Part shown: piece by piece, positions 8,795 to 18,191 of the stretch
How positions within the stretch are numbered: position 1 is the first letter of the stretch
Layout of the letters: every line of letters begins with the position of its first letter
Origin: Saccharicrinis sp. UBA6048
GTDB taxonomy: Bacteria > Bacteroidota > Bacteroidia > Bacteroidales > Marinilabiliaceae
Length of the DNA stretch: 57,592 nt
Reading direction: 5' to 3'
NCBI GenBank assembly: GCA_002429115.1
Contig: DIYS01000111.1
Span: 1 to 57,592, forward strand
Program-made: the position numbers and the translations under genes
The notes under the pieces: model-generated
Databases searched by the model: none
The model's input: only the letters and a program-made list of their open reading frames with translations
What the model was told of the DNA's origin: nothing

Positions 8795-10195
8795 CTATAA
8801 ACCTCGTGGATTTTGTTCCAATGGGTTAATAGCAATCACATTTAATGGAATGGCCCACATATAGTTATTAGATGAAGCCTGAATGGTATATGATTTACCA
8901 TTAACAACACGAGTATGAGACAAGCCGAGGCGTTTCATATCAAACCAGCGCCAGGCAGTTAAACGCAATTCTTTGCGACGTTCCAACATAATCTCTGCTA
9001 ATGTAGTTGGATCATCAACATGTGTATAAGGCACATAGGTTGCTGCATAATAACGTTTTTCGCGCAACATATTTAGGTATGTAACTGCCTCTGTACTGTT
9101 TGGTGATGTTTGCTTCATTAATGCCTCACAGTAGTTAAGTAACACTTCCGGAGTTTTAACCCCAGACCATGGCTGCTGACCATCGTTTGTTACGATGTAA
9201 TAGCCGTCAGGAACAGGGGTTCCATATGGGTCTTCATCCGACATGAAGTACCAATAGCGCATATCGTTTGCTTTATCAAATAAGTCAACTAATTCATTAG
9301 ATATATACAATTCGGTTCTAAAACTACCCTTCTCATTGACATACATATTTTCAGGATTACTCAACTTATTATTATCGAAATTGGTGATACCCATTGCCGG
9401 ATTACCTGTCGACGGATCATCATCTCCATCATCAACGGCATACTCTATTTCATTGTAATCCTTCAAAGTACTATTTAAATCAAGAGACTTTTTCGAATGC
9501 TCTGCAGATAATTCATACTTTTCCTGATATAAGTAAATACGACCTAACAACGCATGTACCGCTACCTTACTGGCAAACGTTTTATGCTTTGGGTTATCAG
9601 GTAAGTTGTCCAAAGCGACTTCCAGATCAGCAAAAATCAGGTCATACACTTCCTGAACAGTACTACGCGGTGTCAGCACATTAATATCCATTGCTTCTGG
9701 CATTGGTACGCCAAGGTCAGTAGAAGCTGTAGCGGCATCATAGTGCTTTGCATATCCATTCACCAAATAAAAAAGTGCATTTGCTCTGATAAAATGGGCT
9801 CTTCCACGTGTATCGTCAATATCATAAAGAGAACCTTCAGTATAAGAGTCTATATTTTGTATAACAAAATTTGCTCTTGATACTGCTTTATAATGGGTTA
9901 CCCAATCCTCATCCTGTTCATTTTCCTGGTACATAAAATCCTGCCAAGTGTAGGCATTCATTCCTGAAACAGAAGTATAAGGCAGTAAGAAATCAGGAAT
10001 AACAATATCATCAGCTTGAGAACCAAAGTTACCTCCACCGCCATTAATATCGTTGGTTGCATTTAGCATCTGAGCCAAATCATCAGTGTTTTCCGGAATT
10101 GTTTTACCATATGGTAAAAGCGTTACATAATCGTCTCCACAACTTACCAGAGCCAATACCAAAAACGCGTATATTATTTTTTTCATTGTTTTCAT
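8795..10195 (-). CDS. SusD/RagB family nutrient-binding lipoprotein
   Basis: 466 residues, the cell-surface lid and substrate-binding partner of the SusC channel encoded 26 bases upstream. It has a lipoprotein signal (IIYAFLVLALVSCGDD), the N-terminal SusD-like segment with ARANFVIQNID and RAHFIRANALFYLVNGYAKHY, and the C-terminal RagB block (LNMLREKRYYA, EIMLERRKELRLTAWRWFDMKRLG). It is shorter than many SusD proteins (about 500-600). The start could also be the Met four codons in (10186). Substrate specificity cannot be read; thioredoxin-type companions rather than glycosidases argue against a classical polysaccharide locus. Confidence 0.95.
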   Translation of the reverse strand: MKTMKKIIYAFLVLALVSCGDDYVTLLPYGKTIPENTDDLAQMLNATNDINGGGGNFGSQADDIVIPDFLLPYTSVSGMNAYTWQDFMYQENEQDEDWVTHYKAVSRANFVIQNIDSYTEGSLYDIDDTRGRAHFIRANALFYLVNGYAKHYDAATASTDLGVPMPEAMDINVLTPRSTVQEVYDLIFADLEVALDNLPDNPKHKTFASKVAVHALLGRIYLYQEKYELSAEHSKKSLDLNSTLKDYNEIEYAVDDGDDDPSTGNPAMGITNFDNNKLSNPENMYVNEKGSFRTELYISNELVDLFDKANDMRYWYFMSDEDPYGTPVPDGYYIVTNDGQQPWSGVKTPEVLLNYCEALMKQTSPNSTEAVTYLNMLREKRYYAATYVPYTHVDDPTTLAEIMLERRKELRLTAWRWFDMKRLGLSHTRVVNGKSYTIQASSNNYMWAIPLNVIAINPLEQNPRGL

Positions 10196-10221
10196 TTTTC
10201 TAGTTTTTATCAGCCAATAGA

Positions 10222-13200
10222 TTAAAACTGCATTGATAAGCCAACAGTGTAATTCTTAAAGCGAGGGAAATCAAAATCACGCTCATAATACAAATCACCT
10301 CCAGTTTCCCATGATACTTTTGTATCATAAATACGATCATTGTCGGCTGCTGTCCAGTGCCATAAGTTTTCAATTCCCACTTTAAGTTTTAAACCTTTAA
10401 TGGCAGGAACATTTAACAGCGAAGTAAAATCATAACTAAGGTTAATACTCTTTAACTGGATAACATCTGCATTGTCAATATTATAATCACTATTCCATGT
10501 TGCAGCAATTCTATCTTGTGAGCTATACCCCGTATAATCTAATTTTGGAATACTAGTATGTGCCTCATCACCAGCCTGTCTCCATCTGTTATTATAAACA
10601 TTGATCATGTTCTTGGTTCCAGCTGTTCTAACCGGACTTGGGTAATTATATTGAGGTGCAAAATGGCCAAAATCATAAAGAATAAAGATATCAGCTGAAA
10701 AGTTCTTGTAAGTAAAATGATTGTTTAACGAACCATATACCGGTGGTGTTAAACGACCAATAAATTCTCCATCTTCAATATCGAAGCTTCCCATATCTCT
10801 CCATGATACAACATTTCCATCTCTATCATAAACCTGTGGTTCTCCGGTAGCATCCAGCCCGGCATTCTTATAACCATAAACAAAATCAATAGGCTGTCCT
10901 TCAACAGGATTTCCATAGACCACATCAGTACGATTATTGGCTGGTTTATCAACACTTACCAACTCATTATAGTTATAAGAGAAGTTAAAGTTTACATCAT
11001 AGGCAAATGATGGATTCCGAACAATATTTGCTCCTATATTGATATCAACTCCACGGTTCAATATTTCACCATTGTTCATATTTACCTTATCGTACCATGC
11101 TCCTCCAAAGCCTGTTGTTGGATCCATATTAACCTCAGCCAAAACATCTTTTGTCTGCTTATTATAAAACTCAATACTACCTCTTACCCTATTATTAAAT
11201 AAGGCATAATCTACTCCAATATTAGTTGTATAAGTTTGTTCCCAACCTAATAAAGGGTTTTCAGGGTTAGCCACAGATAATGATTGCTCTCCGGTAAAGT
11301 AATCTGTTCCTGCATTAGCGATCAGAAACGGTGAGGTATTTTTATCAATATTACCAGCTAATCCATAAGATGCTTTAAATCCAAGTTCATTAATCCAGGA
11401 TACATTGAAAAAATCTTCGCGACTAACATGCCACTTACCACCTATTGACCAAGCTGGCTGATCCTGATATTCTGATGACTGTCCGAATAAGTTGGTTTTA
11501 TCTAAACGCCAGCTGGCAGATAAATCATACTTTTCTTTGAAGCTAACATTACCCAGGAAGAAAGCTGATTGGAAACGATCCTCACTTTGACTTCTTCTTG
11601 GCACATTCCACATGGAAGCCCAACCAAAAAATGCATTAACATACCCTTGCGTTAAATCCTGCCAATTCACCACATTTTCTGTTAATCGTTGCGAATTATA
11701 GTTAAAACGTGCATTGCCCATGTTGTTTTCAACCTTAAAAGCATTACGTTCCCAACCCGCATTAAAACCGAAGTTAAATTCATTTATCTGCTTATTTATA
11801 CTCATTTGCAGACGTGTTGTCAAATTCTCACTTTTTGTATCATCATACCATAATATGTTCCCGTATGGAATAACCTGATTCATCATCATATCAGTATAAC
11901 GATTGACGAAACTTCTTACTTTATAAGATTCTTTATTTTGGTAATCTTCTGTACGTCCATTACTTACACTATAACCAACAGAACCAGTAAACTTTAACCA
12001 ATCAGTTGGAGTAATATCTAATGAAGCATTGGTGCTAATATTGCTACTCTTAGTTTCCTTATCTTTTAACTCTTGTTCTTGCACTTGGTTATAAAAGAAT
12101 GGTAATAAACCGCGGCTTTCGTGATATTCTACAGTAGCAGCATCGTAGCTTCCATTAGCTTCATGCATATAATTACCCTCTTCATCATAGAAACGCACAT
12201 ACGGACGTGTCATTGATGCGAACTGGCCATTATTTTTGTTCTTTCTAAAGTTTCCAAGAACACTCAAGTTTAGTTGAAGAATATCATTGTATTTAAAGCG
12301 ATCGTTCAGGTTAAATGAAATGTTATCACCTTTGGTGCCTTTCCATATGGCCTTATTTTCATCAAAGGACAGCGATGCATAAAATTGATTTTTCTCTGTT
12401 CCGTAGTTGAACGATAGGGTATGCTTTTGCACCATTTCGCGCTGAAAAAACAATTCTTCAATATCTCTGCGATTATCGTAAGAAGCCAATTCATCGCGCA
12501 TCTGCAAAGCTTCAGCTTCTGAGATACTACCTGATTGCATCTTTGCATATATCTCACCTAATTCTGATTTGTAGTTGTACCATGGGAAAGCGGTCATACC
12601 TGCTGTTTCGTAAGCATCCCATTCCAGATCAACATACTCCTTTGATGTCATGATATTTAAGTCATCCAAATTCGGACTCTCTGCCATTTGGAATGTACCA
12701 TTATAATTAACCCGAAGCTTGCCGTCTGACTTACCCCTTTTAGTTGTAATAACAATAACACCATTGGCACCACGTACACCATAAATTGAAGCTGACGCAG
12801 CATCTTTCAGCACTGTTAATTGCTCCACATCGTCAGGGTTTATTTCCAACAGATTACCTTCCCATGGATGCCCATTTAAAACAATTAAAGGCTGTGACCC
12901 AGCATTTAAAGTTGATGCTCCACGAATGACAATACTACCATCTTTATTGACTTTTACACCAGCAGCTACACCTTCCAATCGTTGTGTCAAATCAACAGAA
13001 GCAACATTCACAATATCATCTGCATTCACAATCTGGAATGACCCTGTTGCTCTTTCTTTTGAAATTGTCTGATAACCTGTAACAACAACTTCATTTAAGC
13101 CCATCGTTTCTTCAACCAATACAATATCAATAACCGTACGATCGTTAAGTGGGATTTCCTGAGTAACAAAACCAAGACTGGAAACTTCCAAAACGGCATT

Positions 13201-13743
13201 TGCCTCACCATCAATCTCAATTTGGTAGGTACCATCTACCTGCGATACGGTTCCTATTGTTGTGTCTTTTACCCGAATAGCAGCAAACGGGATTGGTTCA
13301 CCATTTTGGTCTTTAACTATACCCTTAATAATAATTTGCTTTTCCTCCTGATCCCTAGCTTCAGCCATTATAACAGGCTTCTCTGCAGGCCGAATAACGA
13401 TATAGTCATCCACCATACGAAACTCCATATTGGCTTCTTTTAGAATATCAGTGTATAATTCCTGAAGTTCTACCGTTCCCGCTTCAACTTCAATCTCATC
13501 ATTAATATCCATCTCATCATTACTTAAGATGGTGATCAAGCCGGTTTGACGCTCCACCTCTTGAAAGAGCTCCTTGTAAGTGGTTTTAGCATCACGCACA
13601 TTTACTTTCTGCGCCCATGTAGAGGCCGAAATCTGCATAAAGCAGCCGAATAATAAGATTACGCTAATCCGCATAGCTAACAGCATTTTACGAGGTACTT
13701 GAATAAAGGTACAACAAGACCTCTTCTTTTGTAAACTTTTCAT
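10222..13743 (-). CDS. SusC/RagA TonB-dependent transporter with STN domain
   Basis: 1173 residues. After the signal peptide (about residues 20-45) comes an STN domain (VNVRDAKTTYKELFQEVE, about 47-120), which contacts FecR in the periplasm, then a CarboxypepD_reg-like domain (about 133-215), the plug (LNEVVVTGYQTISKERATGS; VLKDAASASIYGVRGANGV) and a 22-strand barrel ending in aromatic MQF. It imports substrates across the outer membrane with TonB energy. The STN domain together with the upstream FecR and ECF sigma genes indicates substrate-responsive trans-envelope signalling. It is 26 bases from susD and 113 bases after fecR. Confidence 0.96.
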   Translation of the reverse strand: MKSLQKKRSCCTFIQVPRKMLLAMRISVILLFGCFMQISASTWAQKVNVRDAKTTYKELFQEVERQTGLITILSNDEMDINDEIEVEAGTVELQELYTDILKEANMEFRMVDDYIVIRPAEKPVIMAEARDQEEKQIIIKGIVKDQNGEPIPFAAIRVKDTTIGTVSQVDGTYQIEIDGEANAVLEVSSLGFVTQEIPLNDRTVIDIVLVEETMGLNEVVVTGYQTISKERATGSFQIVNADDIVNVASVDLTQRLEGVAAGVKVNKDGSIVIRGASTLNAGSQPLIVLNGHPWEGNLLEINPDDVEQLTVLKDAASASIYGVRGANGVIVITTKRGKSDGKLRVNYNGTFQMAESPNLDDLNIMTSKEYVDLEWDAYETAGMTAFPWYNYKSELGEIYAKMQSGSISEAEALQMRDELASYDNRRDIEELFFQREMVQKHTLSFNYGTEKNQFYASLSFDENKAIWKGTKGDNISFNLNDRFKYNDILQLNLSVLGNFRKNKNNGQFASMTRPYVRFYDEEGNYMHEANGSYDAATVEYHESRGLLPFFYNQVQEQELKDKETKSSNISTNASLDITPTDWLKFTGSVGYSVSNGRTEDYQNKESYKVRSFVNRYTDMMMNQVIPYGNILWYDDTKSENLTTRLQMSINKQINEFNFGFNAGWERNAFKVENNMGNARFNYNSQRLTENVVNWQDLTQGYVNAFFGWASMWNVPRRSQSEDRFQSAFFLGNVSFKEKYDLSASWRLDKTNLFGQSSEYQDQPAWSIGGKWHVSREDFFNVSWINELGFKASYGLAGNIDKNTSPFLIANAGTDYFTGEQSLSVANPENPLLGWEQTYTTNIGVDYALFNNRVRGSIEFYNKQTKDVLAEVNMDPTTGFGGAWYDKVNMNNGEILNRGVDINIGANIVRNPSFAYDVNFNFSYNYNELVSVDKPANNRTDVVYGNPVEGQPIDFVYGYKNAGLDATGEPQVYDRDGNVVSWRDMGSFDIEDGEFIGRLTPPVYGSLNNHFTYKNFSADIFILYDFGHFAPQYNYPSPVRTAGTKNMINVYNNRWRQAGDEAHTSIPKLDYTGYSSQDRIAATWNSDYNIDNADVIQLKSINLSYDFTSLLNVPAIKGLKLKVGIENLWHWTAADNDRIYDTKVSWETGGDLYYERDFDFPRFKNYTVGLSMQF

Positions 13744-13820
13744 AGATTTGTATATCTAATGTTAATAATTGCCGGAATTGACTTTGGCGAGACGCTTCCG
13801 GTTATTGATTTTAGTAATAC

Positions 13821-13850
13821 GGAGGGTGTTGGAGCACTCTCCTTTTTTTT
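13821..13850 (+). terminator. Plus-strand terminator-like hairpin in fecR-susC gap
   Basis: GGAGGGTG pairs with CACTCTCC (one G-T pair) and is followed by eight T residues on the plus strand. All neighbouring genes are on the minus strand, so it could only stop antisense transcription or act as a leader structure in the other direction. Confidence 0.45.
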
Positions 13851-13856
13851 AACGTC

Positions 13857-15011
13857 TTAGTATAGTGCTTTTACTAACACTGTGTTTTCATCTATTTCGA
13901 TTTTTACTTTAGTTGTTTCTTCTATAAGATTTATAAAAAATTCAAAATTGGTTTCTCGACGAACAGCTCCTGTAAACTTTTTTCCTTTAACATTTTCATT
14001 GGCAAAGAAGAAGTTAACGTCGTACCAGCGCCCCAGCTTATCAGCCATTTGCTGCAGGGTCATTTCTTCAAATCGGAAAATACCATCTTTCCAAGCGGTG
14101 TAGAGATCCACATTTACTTCGTTCACATAAACTCTGTTAGATTGTTTAACTACTCGTGCTTGTTGTCCCGGTTCAATCAGTGTTTCCTGACCATCTACAA
14201 TCATAGCTACACTTCCTTCTACCAGCGTAGTTTCAACAATTTTGTCCGACTCATAGCTCATCACATTGAACTGTGTTCCATATACCTTCACATCTGAAGT
14301 TAGCGTTTTTACAATAAATGGTTTCTCTTTATTAGTGGTCACATCAAAATATGCTTCTCCGGTTAAAAACACTTCTCTTGTTTGATCAGAAAAACTGATC
14401 GGATAGGTTAAGGACGTCTCTGAGTTTAACCACACTTTGGTGCCATCAGCCAATACCAACTGATATTCACCGCCTCGGGGAACTTTAATCGTATTGTATT
14501 GTATATCCCTTACATCATCCTCAATATAAGTCAGAATATCCAATGAATCAATACCAATCACCTGACCTTGCTTATCCTTAATAAGCATTTCCGACGCATC
14601 ATCAAGTTCTAGAACTTCGCCATTGGCCAATTGTAAAACAGCTTTCGATGAACCCGGTGTAATCTGGTGAGCCATTTCAATGGATTGTGTTTCCTTATCA
14701 GATAAGAATAACACACTTAGAGCAATACCTAATGGTAAAATAATAGCTGCCGCAATTTGCAACCAACGCTTAAATTGTTTTTTACCGCCGCTCGTCATTG
14801 ATTTATTAATTACCTTCCATGACTGCTCCAGATCTTTCTGAGTTATTTCAATCCCATCTTGTTCATAATGGGTCTGAAGATTCCTGTAGTACTCCTTATT
14901 TTTCTTGCCATCAGACAACCACTGCTCCAACTGTTGCCGCTCCTCATCCGTGGCAATACCAACCAGGTTTTTCCAGAATATCAGATAGTCTATTTCTATT
15001 TTGATACGCAT
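13857..15011 (-). CDS. FecR-family anti-sigma factor
   Basis: 384 residues. The cytoplasmic N-terminus (about 1-75) binds the ECF sigma factor; one transmembrane helix follows (LQIAAAIILPLGIALSVLFL, about 83-102); then comes the periplasmic FecR domain with TIKVPRGGEYQLVLADGTKVWLN-type core and LTGEAYFDVTTNKEKPFIVKT, and a C-terminal DUF4974 region (FRFEEMTLQQMADKLGRWYDV). It transmits the state of the SusC STN domain to the sigma factor. It lies between the sigma gene (216-base gap) and susC (113-base gap), the standard order. Confidence 0.96.
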   Translation of the reverse strand: MRIKIEIDYLIFWKNLVGIATDEERQQLEQWLSDGKKNKEYYRNLQTHYEQDGIEITQKDLEQSWKVINKSMTSGGKKQFKRWLQIAAAIILPLGIALSVLFLSDKETQSIEMAHQITPGSSKAVLQLANGEVLELDDASEMLIKDKQGQVIGIDSLDILTYIEDDVRDIQYNTIKVPRGGEYQLVLADGTKVWLNSETSLTYPISFSDQTREVFLTGEAYFDVTTNKEKPFIVKTLTSDVKVYGTQFNVMSYESDKIVETTLVEGSVAMIVDGQETLIEPGQQARVVKQSNRVYVNEVNVDLYTAWKDGIFRFEEMTLQQMADKLGRWYDVNFFFANENVKGKKFTGAVRRETNFEFFINLIEETTKVKIEIDENTVLVKALY

Positions 15012-15194
15012 TTTTCAGTGTTCATTTTATTAAAAGACTCACAGCTTTTGAATATGGTCGACAAGAATTTTGATTTTTTTGAAAAAAAATTGAGTTGAGT
15101 GTATTACACCACTATAATCCTATAAAATAGAGGATGTAAATAGCCACGATAACCATCGGGGTGATTTATATTATGGAAGTCAACAGTATTGCAG

Positions 15195-15229
15195 TCTCCC
15201 TTCGAAAGGGAGATTTAGAGGGTAACCCT
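15195..15229. repeat. REP-like double palindrome at end of sigma gene
   Basis: Perfect 8-bp hairpin TCTCCCTT / AAGGGAGA with a CGA loop (15195-15213), then a second palindrome AGGGTAACCCT (15219-15229). The second overlaps the TAG stop of the sigma gene. The CTCCCTT...AAGGGAG core is similar to the hairpins at 20829-20917. Confidence 0.65.
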
Positions 15230-15779
15230 ATAAAAAGAACAATAACAAGGTTCGATCAAACAGCATATTTCGAAGCTTAAGTCGTGCCCGCCCCAATTGT
15301 GTTTTTACTGTACTTACCGAAATATCCAGATCTTCTGCAATTTCATTCATGGTGAGACCATGAACATACTTAAGACGAAAAATACGTTTCATCTCCTTAG
15401 GCAATTGCTCAAGGGCATCATTTACCTCTTTTACTAACTGTGGGTCTAAAACATCATCCTGCACATGATCAGAAAGGTACGAATCAATCAGGTACACCTG
15501 GTGCTTATCTTTGATACCTATATTTCGTAGGTATATCAGGCATTTGTTTTTAACTGCGGTGTGTAAATACCACTTTAGTGTTTTAATATCCTGCGATTTG
15601 CGCTTCTCCCAAAGGCTTATAAAAACATCCTGAACAATGTCCTTGCAGGCATCTTTGTCGAAAATAAATCGATGAGCAAATTGCATTAAAGTAGGATAAT
15701 AATTATCGAACAACGAACGATAAACCTGTTCGTTTCCTTTTCGTATTTCTTCAATAATTATTTTATCACTTAGCTCCAT
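15228..15779 (-). CDS. ECF RNA polymerase sigma factor
   Basis: 183 residues from ATG at 15779 (an in-frame ATG at 15824 would add 15 residues). Sigma-70 region 2 is seen at YRSLFDNYYPTLMQFAHRFI and KDIVQDVFISLWEKR; region 4 at LPKEMKRIFRLKYVHGLTMNEIAEDLDISVSTVKTQ, a clear helix-turn-helix. In this family the factor is held by the FecR encoded next to it and directs transcription of the downstream susCD genes. The shorter start is preferred because ECF proteins normally begin near the LSDKIIIEEIRKGNEQVY segment. The stop lies inside a REP-like palindrome. Confidence 0.95.
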   Translation of the reverse strand: MELSDKIIIEEIRKGNEQVYRSLFDNYYPTLMQFAHRFIFDKDACKDIVQDVFISLWEKRKSQDIKTLKWYLHTAVKNKCLIYLRNIGIKDKHQVYLIDSYLSDHVQDDVLDPQLVKEVNDALEQLPKEMKRIFRLKYVHGLTMNEIAEDLDISVSTVKTQLGRARLKLRNMLFDRTLLLFFL

Positions 15780-15913
15780 TGATGCTTCTCGATTTTTATT
15801 AATGGGTACTGCAAAGAAAAACATTTTTTTAAGGAATTCAATTGATGCTTAACTTTCAGCATTATGCAATTCGTTGATTATTTGATAGAATACCCTATTA
15901 ATCAATTATTGTG

Positions 15914-15944
15914 ACAAAAAAAGGGAATCGATAATGATTCCCTT
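15914..15944 (-). terminator. Terminator of DUF4382 gene
   Basis: Minus-strand stem AAGGGAATC / GATTCCCTT followed by a T7 run, about 40 bases past the stop of the 15985 gene. Confidence 0.8.
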
Positions 15945-15984
15945 AATAATTCAGCTATAACTTAGATCTTTAATATTTTGTCAC

Positions 15985-16821
15985 TTATTCTTCACTTAGC
16001 ACATTTAACACACCATCCTGCATTGTTGAATTAGCTGCAACTACTTCAACATCTTCAGTTGTCATTGACTCATAACCTTCTTTTTCAAAAATAACTGTAT
16101 AAGTTCCGGCCTCAACACCAAGTACTGTGTAACCACCATTCTCATCTGTAAAGGTAGTTGTGTAAACTTCTTCACCATCTTTAACCGTCACCTGAGTGCC
16201 CTCAATAGCATTCTCCTCCGAATCAAGTACTGTTCCAACAATACGCCCTGCAGTAGAAGCATTTGTTGCTTTAATTGTCGGTTTGAAAATAAAACCCGTT
16301 ATTCCTGATGGTGTATTTGTATTACCCTGTAGAATAAATGATTGGCTAACATCAAAATCAAGTAATAACTCGCTCGTCAAGCCGCCAGTCACTACAATAT
16401 CAGGCTTCACGAATACTTTAATCCCTGTTTGGCTGCCACTTGGAACTTTTACTTCGTGACTAGATCCATCACTTAAAACAATTCCGGCATCTGTAACATA
16501 TAATCGAATCAGGTCATAAGTCCCGGCTTCAATTTCCATATCAATCAAACTTTCTGTTATGCCATTAGTTAAATCAAGCAAATTAAAATCCATAACCTCT
16601 TCAGAGATTGTGATAAAGGGAGATTCCTCACTATCGTCACTCTTTCTGATTTCAATTTTGTTAATAGTCACATTGGCTTCTTCTACCAAATCACTAGGAA
16701 AAGGAGCATCTGTCAAGTTTATCTTTAACGTTCCCGTTGAAGATCCGTTATCACTATCGCAGGCATAAAATAATCCTGCCATTACAATTAATACAATCGC
16801 AATTAAATTTTTTCCGTCCAT
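15985..16821 (-). CDS. DUF4382 lipoprotein with carboxypeptidase-regulatory-like domain
   Basis: 278-residue predicted lipoprotein (lipobox LFYACDSD). The DUF4382 domain spans about residues 30-190 (GTLKINLTDAPFPSDLVEEA at its start, then a beta-sandwich with LLLDFDVSQSF). A C-terminal CarboxypepD_reg/CNA-B-like domain occupies about 192-275 (GRIVGTVLDSEENAIEGTQV; YTVLGVEAGTYTVIFEKEGYE). The architecture is that of surface-exposed Bacteroidota lipoproteins of unknown role, perhaps adhesion or matrix-associated. It is a single gene with its own -7 box and a strong terminator, divergent from the GLPGLI gene. Confidence 0.88.
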   Translation of the reverse strand: MDGKNLIAIVLIVMAGLFYACDSDNGSSTGTLKINLTDAPFPSDLVEEANVTINKIEIRKSDDSEESPFITISEEVMDFNLLDLTNGITESLIDMEIEAGTYDLIRLYVTDAGIVLSDGSSHEVKVPSGSQTGIKVFVKPDIVVTGGLTSELLLDFDVSQSFILQGNTNTPSGITGFIFKPTIKATNASTAGRIVGTVLDSEENAIEGTQVTVKDGEEVYTTTFTDENGGYTVLGVEAGTYTVIFEKEGYESMTTEDVEVVAANSTMQDGVLNVLSEE

Positions 16822-16892
16822 AATTGTGAGATTTAATTTGTTTTCCTCTCGATTTTAACGGCAACATCATCTCTTTTGTTGCCTACTAGATG

Positions 16893-16900
16893 CAAAAATA
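16893..16900 (-). promoter_or_regulatory. -7 box of DUF4382 gene
   Basis: TATTTTTG on the minus strand matches TAnnTTTG, 71 bases before the ATG. The -33 element is not obvious. Confidence 0.4.
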
Positions 16901-16982
16901 CAATTCTATTTATCACTTAAATCAGATTTACAGTTAATTAACTTTACAATTTTCATTAATAATCTGAATAAGTTATCAACAA

Positions 16983-16997
16983 TGGCAAACTTTGCCA
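16983..16997. promoter_or_regulatory. Palindrome in DUF4382/GLPGLI divergent spacer
   Basis: TGGCAAA and TTTGCCA flank a single C, a perfect 7-bp inverted repeat. It overlaps an AAACTTTG sequence that could serve as the -7 box of the GLPGLI gene, so it may be an operator. Confidence 0.35.
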
Positions 16998-17042
16998 AGT
17001 TCTTTCCGTAGTAGGATACAAATTGAAATTCTGCTTAGTATT

Positions 17043-17783
17043 ATGAGGGCTTTATTCATTACTCTTATCTCTTTTTTATCAACACTTACTTTTTCTCAGG
17101 ATAAAAGTCTGAAGGTGGTTTACGATTATATCAATCACGCTAAATCCAATACTTATGAGATGGAACTTCAGTCCATGGATAAAAAGGTACTAAGCTATAC
17201 CATCCGATTAACCAGAAGTGGTGCCGGCCGAAATATTTCGTACAAAGCCACTACAGATTCAAGCTTGTTATTCAAGGATTATGAAATGGAATACCTGGTG
17301 TATGACGAGAGCTTAGGACGTGATGTACATGTGATAAAAGAACCGCTTAATTTATTTAAATGGAACCATGTTGAAGAACGTGATACCATTTTGGATTATC
17401 CTTGTAAAACAGCTTTTGCCGAATTCAGAGGCCGTGAATATAAAGCACATTACACAACAGATTTACCATTTGAGGCAGCCCCGTGGAAATTTCATGGACT
17501 ACCGGGCGTGGTGCTTAAAGTTGCTTCAACTGACAATGCGGTGGTTTACCAGGCAAAAGCAATCGAGATATTAGACACAAACCCTTCATTTTATAACCCG
17601 TTTGGTAATAAAGAACCAGACAACTACAACAATTTTTGCAAGCATTATAAAGCCTATCGCAAAGAAGTCATAAAAAAACGTAATCAACGGGCAAAGCAAC
17701 AAAACAGACCTGCTCCTAAAAATGACAAAGCACCACGCATTGAAGTGATCATTCCTGAGAATCGGTTTATCCTCAATGAATAA
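17043..17783 (+). CDS. GLPGLI family protein
   Basis: 246 residues from ATG at 17043, chosen because it directly precedes a signal peptide (MRALFITLISFLSTLTFSQ); an upstream in-frame ATG at 16992 gives an implausible leader. The family motif appears as HGLPGVVLKV at about 160, with the usual DYPCKTAFAEFRGREYKAHYT block before it. GLPGLI proteins are exported Bacteroidota proteins of unknown function, sometimes linked to metal or TonB-dependent systems. The C-terminal 50 residues are basic (KKRNQRAKQQNRPAPK). It is monocistronic and no neighbour clarifies its role. Confidence 0.88.
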   Translation: MRALFITLISFLSTLTFSQDKSLKVVYDYINHAKSNTYEMELQSMDKKVLSYTIRLTRSGAGRNISYKATTDSSLLFKDYEMEYLVYDESLGRDVHVIKEPLNLFKWNHVEERDTILDYPCKTAFAEFRGREYKAHYTTDLPFEAAPWKFHGLPGVVLKVASTDNAVVYQAKAIEILDTNPSFYNPFGNKEPDNYNNFCKHYKAYRKEVIKKRNQRAKQQNRPAPKNDKAPRIEVIIPENRFILNE

Positions 17784-18000
17784 TAAAGAGCTAAGTCATA
17801 AGAATTAAACGATACCTAAGTTAATAATACATCCTTTGAATTAACTACCCTCGAGGCCGATTCTACTCGCCCATCAGTAATACCATGATTCCAATTGGCA
17901 ATAACTTGCAGTCCCTAACGAGTTTTGTAAAACTAATCGAAAATTTATTGCAGTTAATTGATTCCATTGCCTCCTATTATTAAAGTGATGGTCAAAGCAC

Positions 18001-18032
18001 TTTGCATTATCCGTATTTTTTGTGCAACTTTG
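18001..18032 (+). promoter_or_regulatory. Possible promoter of HypD-like gene
   Basis: TTTG at 18001-18004, a 20-base spacer, and CAACTTTG at 18025-18032, which departs from TAnnTTTG in its first base. Confidence 0.35.
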
Positions 18033-18191
18033 CTATGTTCTTAAGTTAAAAGATATTGTGAGTCATCCACATAACATAAAAGGATATCGTTGTTTGTTTG
18101 AATGCCTGATGTTCTACAAGCGCAACTCTTAATGCAGTATTTTTCTTTACTGCAAACCTTCCAATATATCAATATTTAATCTGAATGGCAC

